The translations under genes were made by a program, and so were the position numbers. This document shows, in pieces, positions 1 through 9,710 of a stretch of DNA of 64,000 nt (position 1 is the first letter of the stretch; each line of letters starts with the position of its first letter). The notes beneath the pieces are model-generated. The model saw only the letters and a program-made list of their open reading frames with translations. It was not told where the DNA came from and did no database searches. The stretch is from Aureimonas mangrovi. GTDB taxonomy: Bacteria; Pseudomonadota; Alphaproteobacteria; Rhizobiales; Rhizobiaceae. Location: positions 501,001-565,000 of the forward strand of contig NZ_CP059692.1 of assembly GCF_014058705.1 (NCBI RefSeq), read 5' to 3'.

Positions 1-8
1 TCCTGACC

Positions 9-1211
9 CTAAAGCCCGAGGATCGCCTTGGCGACGATGTTACGCTGGATCTCGTTCGATCCGCCGTAGATCGAGACCTTGCGGGCGTTGAAATAGGTCG
101 GCGCGACGACGCTGGCCCAGTCCGGCCCGACGGGCGGCTCGTTGGAGCCGTCCCCGTGCTCGGGTGCGAAGGGCATGGCGTAGGGGCCGGCGATCTCCAG
201 AAGCAGCTCGGTCGTCTTCTGCTGGATCTGGGAGCCGCGCAGCTTGAGGACGGAGGAGAGCGGGTTCGGCTTGCCGCGTCCGCCGTCGCGTTCGGCGGCG
301 AGCACCCGCATCTGCGTGATCTCCAGCGCCTTCAGCTCGATCTCGACCTCGGCCACCTTCTCGGCGAAGCGCGGGTCGTCCATCAGCGGGGCGCCGTCGC
401 TCGCGCGCTCGGCGGCCGCGAGCTCGCGCACCTTGCGCAGCCGCTCCTTCGAGATGCCGATCCGCGCGATGCCGACGCGCTCGTTGGAGAGAAGGAACTT
501 GGCATAGTCCCAGCCCTTGTTCTCCTCGCCGACGAGGTTCTCCGCCGGCACGCGCACATCGTCGAAGAAGACCTCGTTGACCTCACGCCCGCCGTCGATC
601 GTCACGATCGGGCGCACGGTGACGCCCGGCGTCTTCATGTCGATCAGGAGGAACGAGATGCCGGCCTGCTTCTTCGCGTCCCTGTCGGTGCGCACGAGGC
701 AGAAGATCCAGTCGGCATACTGGCCGAGCGTCGTCCAGGTCTTCTGGCCGTTGACGACGTACTGGTCGCCCTCGCGCACGGCGGTGGTCTTGACCGAGGC
801 GAGGTCCGAGCCCGCGTCGGGCTCCGAGAAGCCCTGGCACCACCAGTCGTCGATATTGGCGATGCGCGGCAGGAAGCGCTTCTTCTGTTCCTCGTTGCCG
901 AATTCGGCGATCACCGGTCCCACCATGTAGACACCGAAGGCCAGCGGCTCCGGCGCCGGCGCGCTCTGCAACTCCTCGCGGAAGATGTACTGCTTCACCG
1001 GGCCCCAGCCCGTCCCGCCCCATTCGACCGGCCAGTGCGGCACGGCCCAGCCCTTGGCGTTGAGGATCTTCTGCCAGCCGGCGATGTCGTCCCGCGTCGG
1101 GTGGTGGCCCGCCAGCATGCGCTCTCGCGTCTGCGCCGGCAGGCTTTCCCGAACGAAGGCGCGAACCTCCTCGCGGAACGCGCGCTCGTCCTCTGTGAAG
1201 CGAAGGTCCAC
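9..1211 (-). CDS. acyl-CoA dehydrogenase, PimC-like
   Basis: This 400-residue flavoprotein is expected to oxidise an acyl-CoA to the 2-enoyl-CoA in the cytoplasm. The acyl-CoA dehydrogenase fold is complete. It has an N-terminal helical domain starting MDLRFTEDERAFREEVRAF, a middle beta domain with WWCQGFSEPDAGSDL near residue 125 and QKTWTTLGQYAD near 157, and the C-terminal signature GGSNEIQRNIVAKAILGL. From memory, its text closely matches the large subunit PimC of pimeloyl-CoA dehydrogenase from Rhodopseudomonas palustris; this is recognition, not a computed alignment. The start is GTG at 1211, preceded by GGGAGAG. PimC normally works with a small subunit (PimD), which could lie just downstream, to the left of the window. 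The gene is divergent from the hydratase/dehydrogenase gene at 1373. The dehydrogenase call is firm and the substrate is inferred. Confidence 0.88.
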   Translation of the reverse strand: MDLRFTEDERAFREEVRAFVRESLPAQTRERMLAGHHPTRDDIAGWQKILNAKGWAVPHWPVEWGGTGWGPVKQYIFREELQSAPAPEPLAFGVYMVGPVIAEFGNEEQKKRFLPRIANIDDWWCQGFSEPDAGSDLASVKTTAVREGDQYVVNGQKTWTTLGQYADWIFCLVRTDRDAKKQAGISFLLIDMKTPGVTVRPIVTIDGGREVNEVFFDDVRVPAENLVGEENKGWDYAKFLLSNERVGIARIGISKERLRKVRELAAAERASDGAPLMDDPRFAEKVAEVEIELKALEITQMRVLAAERDGGRGKPNPLSSVLKLRGSQIQQKTTELLLEIAGPYAMPFAPEHGDGSNEPPVGPDWASVVAPTYFNARKVSIYGGSNEIQRNIVAKAILGL

Positions 1212-1326
1212 GGCGTCTCTCCCATCCCGCCCGATCCTTTACGAAATAAGAGTACGGCCCGTCATGCGGAGTTGTAAAGCGCAAGGTGATTGATTGTGGA
1301 GGCATGATAGGCCACCCTCGCAAAAG

Positions 1327-1350
1327 ATCGAAAGAGCGGTACGGAACCGC
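1327..1350. promoter_or_regulatory. candidate operator in divergent acyl-CoA dehydrogenase / hydratase promoter region
   Basis: The 161-base divergent intergenic region carries, on the minus strand at 1341-1327, TACCG-CTCTT-TCGAT. A perfect inverted repeat GCGGT-N5-ACCGC overlaps it at 1336-1350, just before the AGGAGG of the downstream gene. Related TACCG-N5/6-TCGAT elements occur upstream of the liv operon and between the thiolase and SDR genes. An operator role is inferred from this sharing and from the position. Confidence 0.4.
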
Positions 1351-1372
1351 CGGTGTTCGAAGGAGGCAACGC

Positions 1373-3484
1373 ATGCCCGATATCGTCAGGCTGGAACGCG
1401 AGGGCGACATCGGCCTCATCGTGGTCGACAACCCGCCGGTCAACGCGCTGGGGCAGGCCGTGCGGCAGGGGCTGCTCGCGCGGTTGGCCGAGGCGCAGGC
1501 GGACGAGGGCCTTCGCGCCGTCGCGGTGATCGGGGCGGGGCGAACCTTCATGGCGGGCGCCGACATCCGCGAGTTCGGCAAGCCGCCGATGCCGCCCGGG
1601 CTCGGCGAGGTCGTCGACGCCTTCGAGGCCTCCACCAAGTCGACGATCGCGGCGATCCACGGCACTGCGCTCGGCGGCGGGCTGGAGGTCGCACTCGGCT
1701 GCCACCACCGCGTGGCGCTTGCCGGCGCGAAGGTCGGGCTCCCCGAGGTGACGCTCGGCCTCCTGCCGGGCGCGGGCGGCACGCAGCGCCTGCCGCGCCT
1801 CGTCGGCTTGGACGCCGCCATCGAGATCATGACCGGCGGCAAGCCGATCTCCGCGCGCGAGGCCGAAAGCCTCGGCATTCTTGACGCGGTGGACGAGGGT
1901 ACGGATGTGCGCGCCGCAGCGCTCGCCTTCGCACGCAAGGTTGTGGACGAGGGGCGCCCCGTGCGGCGCACCGGTGCACTGGACGATAAACTGGCAGCCG
2001 CGCGGGAGGATCGTGCGGTGCTGGAGGCGGCGCGGGCGCGTGTCGCCAAACGTTCCAAGGGCCTCGTCTCGCCGCTCCTCATCGTCGATGCGGTGGAGGC
2101 CGCGCTCGACATGCCGCTGGATCAGGGGCTGGCGCGCGAGCGCGAGCTGTTCATGCAGGCGATGGACTCATCGCAGCGGAAAGGCCTGATCCACGCCTTC
2201 TTCGCCCAGCGCCAGGCCGCCAAGCTCGCCGGCGAGGCTGCTGACGCCAAGCCGCGAAAGGTGGGCGAGGCCGCCGTGATCGGCGCCGGCACGATGGGCG
2301 GCGGCATCGCCATGAACTTCGCCAATGCCGGCATTCCGGTCTGGCTGCTCGAAACGGACGGCGCCGCACTCGAGCATGGACTCGCGACGGTCCGGCGCAA
2401 CTACGAGAGCACCGTGCGCAAGGGGCGCATGACGCAGGCTGAGCTGGACGAGCGCATGGCGCTGATCCGCCCGACCCTCTCCTATGACGACATCGCGCAG
2501 GCGGACCTCGTGATCGAGGCTGTGTTCGAGGCGATGGCCGTGAAGAAGGAGGTGTTCGCAAAGCTCGACGCGGTGATGAAGCCCGGCGCGGTGCTCGCCA
2601 CCAACACCTCCACCCTCGACATCGACGAGATCGCCGCCGCGACGAAGCGGCCGCAGGATGTCGTCGGCATGCACTTCTTCTCGCCCGCCAACGTCATGAA
2701 GCTTCTGGAGAACGTGCGCGGCGAACGCACGGCCGGCGACGTGCAGGCGACCGCTATGGACGTCGGCCGGCGCATCGGCAAGGTCACGGCGATGGTGGGC
2801 GTGTGCTACGGCTTCGTCGGCAACCGCATGCTGCACCAGCGCGGCGCGCAGGCGACGCAGCTTGTGGAGGAGGGCGCATTGCCCGCCGAGGTCGACGCCG
2901 CGCTCACCGATTTCGGCTTCCCGATGGGGCAGTTCGCCATGTCGGATCTGGCTGGCATCGATGTCGGCTGGCGCATCCGAGAGGAGCGCCGCAAGGCGGG
3001 CGACCCGGACGCGCAGGCGCCCTCCTGGCTCGATCGCATCGCCGAGATGGGGCGCTTCGGCCAGAAGACGGGCGGCGGCGTCTACGCCTATGAGGCTGGC
3101 GACCGCACGCCGCGCCCGGCGCCCGAGATCGACGCGCTGATCGAGGGCTGGCGACGGGAGAAGGGCATCAACCCGCGCCGCATCGAGGCCCAGGAGATCG
3201 TCGAGCGCTGCCTCTACGCGATGGTCAACGAGGGCGCGCGTATCCTGGAGGAGGGCATCGCGGCCCGCCCCGGCGATATCGACGTCATCTGGGTCCACGG
3301 CTACGGCTTTCCGGCCTGGCGTGGCGGGCCGATGTTCTGGGCCGACGAGGTTGGCCTCCCGGCGATCGTCGCCGCGCTCGATGACTACTCGAAGCAGCCG
3401 GGCGGGGAGGCGCTCGCGCCCGCGCCGCTCCTGCGCCGTCTGGCGGGTGAGGGCAAAGGCTTCGCCGATCTGGAAAGGGCTTGA
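1373..3484 (+). CDS. bifunctional enoyl-CoA hydratase / 3-hydroxyacyl-CoA dehydrogenase (FadJ/PimF type)
   Basis: This 703-residue two-domain beta-oxidation enzyme hydrates 2-enoyl-CoA and then oxidises the 3-hydroxyacyl-CoA with NAD. The crotonase domain comes first, with oxyanion-hole segments MAGADIREFG near residue 61 and GTALGGGLEVALG near 97, then PEVTLGLLPGAGGTQRLP. The Rossmann motif AVIGAGTMGGGIA sits near residue 300. The dehydrogenase domain follows with GMHFFSPANVMKLLE and a C-terminal duplicated helical domain (WVHGYGFPAWRGGPM). The start is ATG 1373 with AGGAGG 6 bases upstream; a longer frame to 1286 lacks such a site. It is expected to act directly after the acyl-CoA dehydrogenases of this cluster. 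Length and order match FadJ and PimF. Chain-length or dicarboxylate preference cannot be read from sequence. Confidence 0.93.
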   Translation: MPDIVRLEREGDIGLIVVDNPPVNALGQAVRQGLLARLAEAQADEGLRAVAVIGAGRTFMAGADIREFGKPPMPPGLGEVVDAFEASTKSTIAAIHGTALGGGLEVALGCHHRVALAGAKVGLPEVTLGLLPGAGGTQRLPRLVGLDAAIEIMTGGKPISAREAESLGILDAVDEGTDVRAAALAFARKVVDEGRPVRRTGALDDKLAAAREDRAVLEAARARVAKRSKGLVSPLLIVDAVEAALDMPLDQGLARERELFMQAMDSSQRKGLIHAFFAQRQAAKLAGEAADAKPRKVGEAAVIGAGTMGGGIAMNFANAGIPVWLLETDGAALEHGLATVRRNYESTVRKGRMTQAELDERMALIRPTLSYDDIAQADLVIEAVFEAMAVKKEVFAKLDAVMKPGAVLATNTSTLDIDEIAAATKRPQDVVGMHFFSPANVMKLLENVRGERTAGDVQATAMDVGRRIGKVTAMVGVCYGFVGNRMLHQRGAQATQLVEEGALPAEVDAALTDFGFPMGQFAMSDLAGIDVGWRIREERRKAGDPDAQAPSWLDRIAEMGRFGQKTGGGVYAYEAGDRTPRPAPEIDALIEGWRREKGINPRRIEAQEIVERCLYAMVNEGARILEEGIAARPGDIDVIWVHGYGFPAWRGGPMFWADEVGLPAIVAALDDYSKQPGGEALAPAPLLRRLAGEGKGFADLERA

Positions 3485-3516
3485 GAACGTGCTGCGTCGC
3501 AGCGGCATCGTTCGCG

Positions 3517-3565
3517 TACCGTATTTTCGATAAACGACGAAGACGGTATCGGAATCGTGTATAAT
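3517..3565. promoter_or_regulatory. candidate control region upstream of the liv-type operon
   Basis: The gene-free stretch 3485-3773 holds no convincing ORF. Near its left end it is AT-richer than its surroundings. It contains TACCG-TATTT-TCGAT on the plus strand (3517-3531) and an inverted near-copy TACCG-N6-TCGTT on the minus strand (3548-3533), so that TACCGT and ACGGTA form a 32-base dyad. A TATAAT hexamer lies at 3560-3565 but I find no good -35 at normal spacing. Binding here could block a promoter at TATAAT. The promoter and operator roles are both inferred. Confidence 0.4.
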
Positions 3566-3773
3566 GCCTTTTGAAATAGTCTCTTGCATCGCTTGACGGT
3601 TCCGGCGGTCCATGCCAGCATCGCGAAACTGATATAGCGACGGTCGCTCGTGGGGCGCTCTTCGCCGGGCGATTGGGAGATCGTCCGGATCAGGTGGGAG
3701 GTCGGTCGGCGGGCATATCCTGGCCCGCGCCGGCATGGTCAGGCGGCGCTTCTGGGGAGGAGACGCGGCACCG

Positions 3774-4637
3774 ATGAACATCTTTTTCCAGCAGGTGCTG
3801 AACGGCCTGACGCTCGGCAGCGTCTACGCGCTCGTGGCCCTCGGCCTCACGCTCGTCTACGGCATCCTGCACATCCCGAACTTCGCCCACGGCGCCTTCT
3901 ACATGGTCGGCGCCTATGTCTCGTTCTATGCGGCCGGGTCCTACGGGCTGAACTTCTGGGCGGCGATGGCCTGCGCGGCCGCCTTCGTGGCGGTCCTGTC
4001 GGTCCTGGCGGACCGGCTGGTCTTCCATCCCTTGCGCCATTCACCGCCGCTGCACGACATGATCGCGGCGATCGGCCTTCTCCTGTTCCTCGAGGCCGTG
4101 GTGCAGGCGATCTGGGGCGCCGAGTTCCACCGCATGCCCGCGCCCTACACGACCATCCTGCGTTTCGCCGACCTCACGGCGCCCGTCAGTCGCCTTCTCA
4201 TCATCGGCGCGGCCTTCGTTCTGATGATCGCGCTGCAGGTCTTCCTGCGGCGCACGACCACGGGCTCGACCATCGTCGCCATGGCGCAGGACCGCGAGGG
4301 AGCATCGCTCGTCGGGATCGACCCGGTGAAGGTCTCGATGCTGACCTTCGCGATCTCCGGCGCGCTCGCCGCCATCGCCGCCACGCTCTTCGCGCCGATC
4401 AACCTCATCTACCCGTCGATGGGGCATCTGGTGATCATGAAGGCCTTCGTGATCATCATCCTCGGCGGCATGGGCTCGATCCCCGGCGCCATCGTCGGCG
4501 GGCTGCTGATCGGCTTCGCCGAAGCCTTCGGCGCCTTCTACATTTCCACCGCCTACAAGGACATCATCGCCTTCCTGCTGCTCGTGGCGATCCTGTCGCT
4601 GCGCCCGCAGGGGCTGTTCCCGAGCGAGGTGCGCTGA
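3774..4637 (+). CDS. branched-chain-type ABC transporter permease, LivH family
   Basis: This 287-residue inner-membrane permease is one half of the translocation channel of a HAAT-family importer, which includes amino acid, amide, urea and carboxylate systems. It opens with MNIFFQQVLNGLTLGSVYALVAL, the family's usual beginning. It shows about eight hydrophobic segments and the cytoplasmic coupling stretch RRTTTGSTIVAMAQDREGASLVGID, with GGMGSIPGAIVGGLLIGFAE near the end. The start is ATG 3774, preceded by GGGGAGGAG; an ATG 13 codons earlier has weaker support. The stop overlaps the start of the next gene (ATGA). The operon order H-M-G-F-binding protein is complete. Its place between beta-oxidation genes suggests that the substrate is the acid degraded by the cluster rather than an amino acid, which is inference. 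Confidence 0.9.
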   Translation: MNIFFQQVLNGLTLGSVYALVALGLTLVYGILHIPNFAHGAFYMVGAYVSFYAAGSYGLNFWAAMACAAAFVAVLSVLADRLVFHPLRHSPPLHDMIAAIGLLLFLEAVVQAIWGAEFHRMPAPYTTILRFADLTAPVSRLLIIGAAFVLMIALQVFLRRTTTGSTIVAMAQDREGASLVGIDPVKVSMLTFAISGALAAIAATLFAPINLIYPSMGHLVIMKAFVIIILGGMGSIPGAIVGGLLIGFAEAFGAFYISTAYKDIIAFLLLVAILSLRPQGLFPSEVR

Positions 4638-5639
4638 TGAGTGCCCGGCCCGTCGCCGAATACGCCTTCTATGCGCTGCTGGTCGCCGGCGCCTTGGTCT
4701 TCCCGTTCCTGGCCACCAACGAGTACCAGGTCTACGTCATGGCACTCGCCTTCATCTGGGCGATCGCGGCGATGGGATTGAACCTCATCGTCGGCTACAC
4801 GGGCCAGCTCAACCTCGCCCATGCCGGCTTCATGGCGATCGGCGCGTACACGACGGGGCTGCTGACGGTGGACTACGGCGTGCCCTTCTGGCTCGCCCTC
4901 CTGCTTTCCGGGCCGGTCGCCGCGTTCCTCGGCTTCTTCGCGGGCATCCTGTCGCTGCGGCTGAAGACGCACTTCTTCTCCATCTTCACGCTGTGCGTCG
5001 GCTACATCGTCTACCTCGTCATCGAGAAATGGGACGTCGTCACCCACGGCACGGTCGGCGTCATCGGCATCCCCGCGCCGAGCCCCATCGGGCCCATCAG
5101 CTTCGATTCCACGCGCGCTCTCTATTTCATGGTGCTCGCCTTCCTCGTGGCGACCATCTTCTTCAAGCGCCGCCTCGTGCGCTCGCTCGTCGGGCGGTCC
5201 TTCATGGCCATCCGCAATTCCGATGAGCTCGCCGAAGCACTCGGCATCAACCTGATGCGCACCAAGGTGGTCGCCTTCATGCTCTCCACCTTCATCGCGG
5301 GGCTGGCCGGCGGGCTCTATGCGGGCTTCGTGCGGTTCCTTGGGCCCGATCTCGCACGCGAGTACCACACGTTCGACATGATCGCCTTCGTCCTCGTCGG
5401 CGGCATCGGCACGCTGATGGGCCCGGTCCTCGGCGCCATCTCGATCACCTGGCTGACGCAGTCGCTGCAGTTCCTGGAGAACTACCGGATGATCGTCTTC
5501 GGGCCGATGCTGATCCTGCTGGTGATGTTCATGCCGCACGGCATCATCGGAACCTTCGGGCGCTGGCAGGCACGGCGCCGCGAGAAGCAGATGCGGGCGT
5601 CGCGCGGCGCCGGCCGGGTCGGCGCGGAGGCGCGGGCGC

Positions 5640-5647
<8 letters not shown>
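4637..5647 (+). CDS. branched-chain-type ABC transporter permease, LivM family
   Basis: This is the second membrane subunit of the HAAT importer, with 336 residues and about nine to ten hydrophobic segments. Family landmarks are AAMGLNLIVGYTGQLNLAHAGF near residue 47, the coupling loop VGRSFMAIRNSDELAEALGI, and GGIGTLMGPVLGAI close to the C-terminus. The ATG at 4637 shares its A with the stop of the LivH gene, so the two are translationally coupled. The tail is basic (RWQARRREKQMR), consistent with a cytoplasmic end, and overlaps the ATPase gene by 8 bases. It should pair with the LivH-type subunit one-to-one. Function as a permease is firm; substrate is unknown. Confidence 0.9.
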
Positions 5648-6405
<758 letters not shown>

Positions 6406-6419
<14 letters not shown>

Positions 6420-7113
6420 GGGTGTCACGCTCAACTATGGCGGTTTCCGCGCGCTGGATCGGATCGACATCCATGTCGGCGCGGGCGAACTGGTGGTGAT
6501 GCTTGGCGCGAACGGCGCCGGCAAGAGCTCCATGTTTCTCGCCATCTCCGGCCTGCGCAAGACCTCGGGCGGAGCCATCCGCCTCGACGGGCGCGACATC
6601 TCCGGTGCGTCCGCCGCCAGCATCGTCGCGCAGGGCCTCGTCCAGTGCCCCGAGGGGCGCAAGCTCTTCGCCCACATGACCGTCGCGCGGAACCTGATGC
6701 TCGGCGCCTACGTCCATCGCAGCGACAGGGAGACCAACAAGCGCAGGCTCGACGAGGTCTACGCCATGTTCCCCATCCTTCACGAGAAGCGCGACGACAA
6801 TGCCGGCTCGCTCTCGGGCGGCCAGCAGCAGATGGTGGCGATCGGACGCGCGCTCATGGGGCGGCCGAAGGTGCTCCTTCTCGACGAGCCCTCGCTCGGC
6901 CTCGCCCCGCTCGTCGTGCGCCAGGTGCTGGACACGGTGAAGGCCATCAACGCCGAGGGCACCACCGTGCTCCTCGCCGAACAGAACGCCTATGCCGCGC
7001 TCCAGATCGCCGACCGGGGCTACGTCATCGAGAGCGGCCGCATCGTCACCGAAGGAAGCCGGGAAGAGCTTCTGAACAACGACACCGTCCGCCGGGCCTA
7101 TATCGGCGGCTGA
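6406..7113 (+). CDS. branched-chain-type ABC transporter ATPase, LivF family
   Basis: This is the second ATPase subunit, with 235 residues, expected to form a heterodimer with the LivG-type protein. Walker A is GANGAGKSS near residue 36, the signature is the canonical LSGGQQQMVAIGRAL, and Walker B is VLLLDEPSLGLAPL, followed by LLAEQNAYAAL. The family motif QGLVQCPEGRKLFAHMTV lies in the Q-loop region. It ends with ELLNNDTVRRAYIGG, the usual LivF end. It starts at an ATG inside the last codons of the LivG gene (14-base overlap) and is followed after 42 bases by the binding-protein gene, with GGGAGG before that start. The call is secure. Confidence 0.92.
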
Positions 7114-7155
7114 GAGGAGACGGGGCGCGCGCCCCTTCACGAAACGGGAGGTCAC

Positions 7156-8316
7156 ATGAGCATCGTCAGGACAACCGGGCGGCTTGCCGCCGGCATCGCG
7201 TTCGCGGCCTTCGCCGCCACGGGCGCGCTTGCGCAGGAAACGGTCAATATCGGCTTCACCGGCCCGCTCTCGGGCGGCGCGGCGCTCTACGGCGAATACA
7301 CGCTGACGGGCCTTCGCATGGCGGCCGAGGAGATCAACGAGGCCGGCGGCATCGAAGTGGGCGGGGAGACCTACAATTTCGAGATCGTGCCGCTCGACGA
7401 CCAGTACGCGCCGAGCAACGCGGCGGTGAACGCCAAGCGCCTCGCCACCCAGTACAATGCGCCCATCGTCTTCACGCCGCATTCGGGCGGGGCCTTCGCG
7501 CTGCAGGCCTTCAACGAACAGGACGGCTTCATCGTCGGCGCCTACACCAGCGTGCCGGAGATCACCGAGCGCGGCAACTCGATGACGCTGCGCATTCCGC
7601 CGGCCTTCGACGGCTATTTCGACGTCTTCGCCAGGACCGAAATGGAGCGCTTCGGCCCGCGGCTAGCGATGGTCGGCGGCGACCACGACTACGCCAAGGT
7701 CTGGGCGGCGATGTTCAAGCCGGTCTGGGAGGCGGCGGGCGGTGAGGTCGTTGCCGAGAACCCGATGTCCTACAACAAGGACACGGACTTCTACGCCGGC
7801 GTCAGCCGCGCGTTGTCCGAGAGCCCCGACGTTTTGTTCGTGGGTGGAGCCTCCGAGCCGACGGCGCTCGTCATGCGCACGGCGCGCGAACTCGGTTTCG
7901 CCGGCGGGTTTATCGTCATGGATCAGGCCAAGCTCGACGAGATCGACCGCGTCGTCGGAGACATGTCGCTTCTGGAGGGCGCGATCGGCGTGATGCCGCT
8001 CTCGGCCGACACGCGGGCCCCGCAGGCGGCTTTCGTCGAGCGCTTCATGCAGGCGAACAACCGCGCGCCCGGCACTGAAACCTCTTACATGTATTCGGCG
8101 ATGAATGCCGTGGCCGAGGCGATGGTGCTGGCCGGCACGGTCGAGGATTCGCAGGCGATCTTCGACAGGTTGAGCGAGGCCTACGCCGCGCTGCCGGCCG
8201 AGCGCAACCCGGCCGACGTGCATTCCGTCGACGAGAACGGCGGCACCGACACGCTCATCACCACCGCGCTTGTCGAGAACGGCGAGATCGTGCCGATCGA
8301 GGCACCCACGCAATAG
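7156..8316 (+). CDS. ABC transporter substrate-binding protein, LivK / type I periplasmic family
   Basis: This 386-residue periplasmic receptor defines the importer's specificity. The first 26 residues form a signal peptide, with a basic N-terminus, a hydrophobic core [12 protein letters not shown] and an ALA-Q cleavage site. The mature part starts [21 protein letters not shown], the standard opening of the LivK fold, and [21 protein letters not shown] follows near residue 76. It is the last gene of the operon, behind the two ATPases, and a hairpin at 8327-8366 may end the transcript. In this family the ligand can be an amino acid, amide, aromatic acid or dicarboxylate. The surrounding beta-oxidation genes favour an organic acid, but no residue seen here proves it. 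Confidence 0.9.
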   Translation: MSIVRTTGRLAAGIAFAAFAATGALAQETVNIGFTGPLSGGAALYGEYTLTGLRMAAEEINEAGGIEVGGETYNFEIVPLDDQYAPSNAAVNAKRLATQYNAPIVFTPHSGGAFALQAFNEQDGFIVGAYTSVPEITERGNSMTLRIPPAFDGYFDVFARTEMERFGPRLAMVGGDHDYAKVWAAMFKPVWEAAGGEVVAENPMSYNKDTDFYAGVSRALSESPDVLFVGGASEPTALVMRTARELGFAGGFIVMDQAKLDEIDRVVGDMSLLEGAIGVMPLSADTRAPQAAFVERFMQANNRAPGTETSYMYSAMNAVAEAMVLAGTVEDSQAIFDRLSEAYAALPAERNPADVHSVDENGGTDTLITTALVENGEIVPIEAPTQ

Positions 8317-8326
8317 GGCCGGCGAT

Positions 8327-8366
8327 GCCCGCGGCGCGGCGCGACGCCCGTCCCGCGGGCTTCCTT
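8327..8366 (+). terminator. probable terminator after the liv-type operon
   Basis: The perfect arms GCCCGCGG (8327-8334) and CCGCGGGC (8353-8360) enclose a GC-rich loop and are followed by the pyrimidine tail TTCCTTTC. The element lies 10 bases after the binding-protein stop and before the regulator gene. The U-tract is imperfect, so confidence is moderate. Confidence 0.5.
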
Positions 8367-8430
8367 TCGCGGTGCGATCTCCTATGCTCGGCGGGCACGC
8401 GACCGCCGCGCTCCCATCTGCGAAGAGGCC

Positions 8431-9663
8431 ATGACGACCACCGCCACCGCGACCCGGCAGACGCGCCGCTTCGAGGAGAAGCGCGAACTTATCCTCGGCG
8501 CAGCAGCATCGCTCTTCAACCGGCACGGCGTTCGGGGAACGACGCTGGCGGACGTTGCCGCGCGCGTCGGCCTCGTCACCAACTCGATCAGCTACTACTA
8601 CCGCCGCAAGGAGGATCTGGCGGCCGCCTGCGCGTTGCGTGCGGTGGAGACCATCGCCGACGTTGCCGAGCGGGCTGCCCATGCGCCCGACATGGCAGAG
8701 CGCGTGCGCCTGTTCACGCGGCTCTACTTCGACGTGCTGGCCGACATCGCGGCCGGGCGCCGCGCCGAACTCCTCTCCTCCAACGACCTGCGGGCGCTGG
8801 AGGAGCCGCATGCGGCAACGATCTTCGCGGCCTATACGGAGATGTTCCGTGCCATCCGCCGGCTTCTAGACGGTGCCGGTGCGCCGGATCTCGAGCGAGA
8901 CGACCGCAACGCACGGGCGCTTCTTCTCGTCTCCGTCGTCCACGCCGCGCACAACTGGATCCGCCGCTACGAGCCGGAGGATTTTCCGCGCGCCGCCGAG
9001 CGCACGGCCGACATTCTCCTGAACGGCCTTTCGCCGTCGGGCGCTGCGTTCGCGCCGCTCGATCTCGGGCTCGACGCCCGCGTGCGCCCGGCCTCGGGCG
9101 ATGCCGCGGACGAGCGCTTCCTGCGCGCGGCGAGCTTCATGATCAACGAACAGGGCTATCGCGGAGCCTCCGTCGACAAGATCTCGGCGCGGCTTTCGGT
9201 GACGAAAGGCTCGTTCTACCATCACAACGAGCACAAGGACGATCTCGTCGCCGCCTGCTTCGAGCGGACCTTCGCGCTGATCCGCGCTGCCCAGTTCGCC
9301 GCCATCGAGGCAGCGCCGGACGGCTGGACGCGCGCCGCGAGTGCGGCCAACGCGCTCGTCGCCTTCCAGCTCTCGTCGCGCGGGCCGCTCCTGCGCATCG
9401 CAGCGCTCGCGGCCATGCCCGAGGCGACGCGCCCGGCGATGGTGCAGCAGCTCGACCGGCTCCTGCAGCGTTTCGTCGCCATCGTTTCGGACGGCATCGC
9501 CGATGGCTCGATCCGCGCCGTCGACGCGCGCATCGCCGGACAGCTCCTCTACATGCTCACCAATTCGGCCGCCGAACTTCACCGCTGGGTGCCGGTCGAC
9601 GATCCGCAGGAGGCGGCACGGCGCTTCGCGCGGCCGCTCTTCACCGGCCTGTCGCGCGCCTGA
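8431..9663 (+). CDS. transcriptional regulator with two TetR-type DNA-binding domains
   Basis: This 410-residue protein is about twice the usual TetR length and contains two TetR units in tandem. The first HTH lies around residues 18-65 ([21 protein letters not shown]), followed by a helical ligand-binding-like region. The second starts near residue 226 ([20 protein letters not shown]) with its own helical C-terminal part. The start is ATG 8431 with GAAGAGG upstream. A single chain with two HTHs could bind DNA as a pseudo-dimer or as a dimer on a long, multi-half-site operator. It lies between the importer and the ACAD/kinase operon and is the only regulator in the catabolic cluster, so it is the likely controller. 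The effector, perhaps an acyl-CoA, is inferred from TetR regulators of beta-oxidation. Confidence 0.88.
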   Translation: MTTTATATRQTRRFEEKRELILGAAASLFNRHGVRGTTLADVAARVGLVTNSISYYYRRKEDLAAACALRAVETIADVAERAAHAPDMAERVRLFTRLYFDVLADIAAGRRAELLSSNDLRALEEPHAATIFAAYTEMFRAIRRLLDGAGAPDLERDDRNARALLLVSVVHAAHNWIRRYEPEDFPRAAERTADILLNGLSPSGAAFAPLDLGLDARVRPASGDAADERFLRAASFMINEQGYRGASVDKISARLSVTKGSFYHHNEHKDDLVAACFERTFALIRAAQFAAIEAAPDGWTRAASAANALVAFQLSSRGPLLRIAALAAMPEATRPAMVQQLDRLLQRFVAIVSDGIADGSIRAVDARIAGQLLYMLTNSAAELHRWVPVDDPQEAARRFARPLFTGLSRA

Positions 9664-9710
9664 GGAGAGGCGCGGCGGACCGGACGAAACCGAGGGAGGA
9701 AAACGGGACG

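Noticed and set aside
156-1277. 373-codon plus-strand frame opposite the PimC-like dehydrogenase
   Set aside because: Antisense shadow; the minus strand encodes a complete acyl-CoA dehydrogenase.
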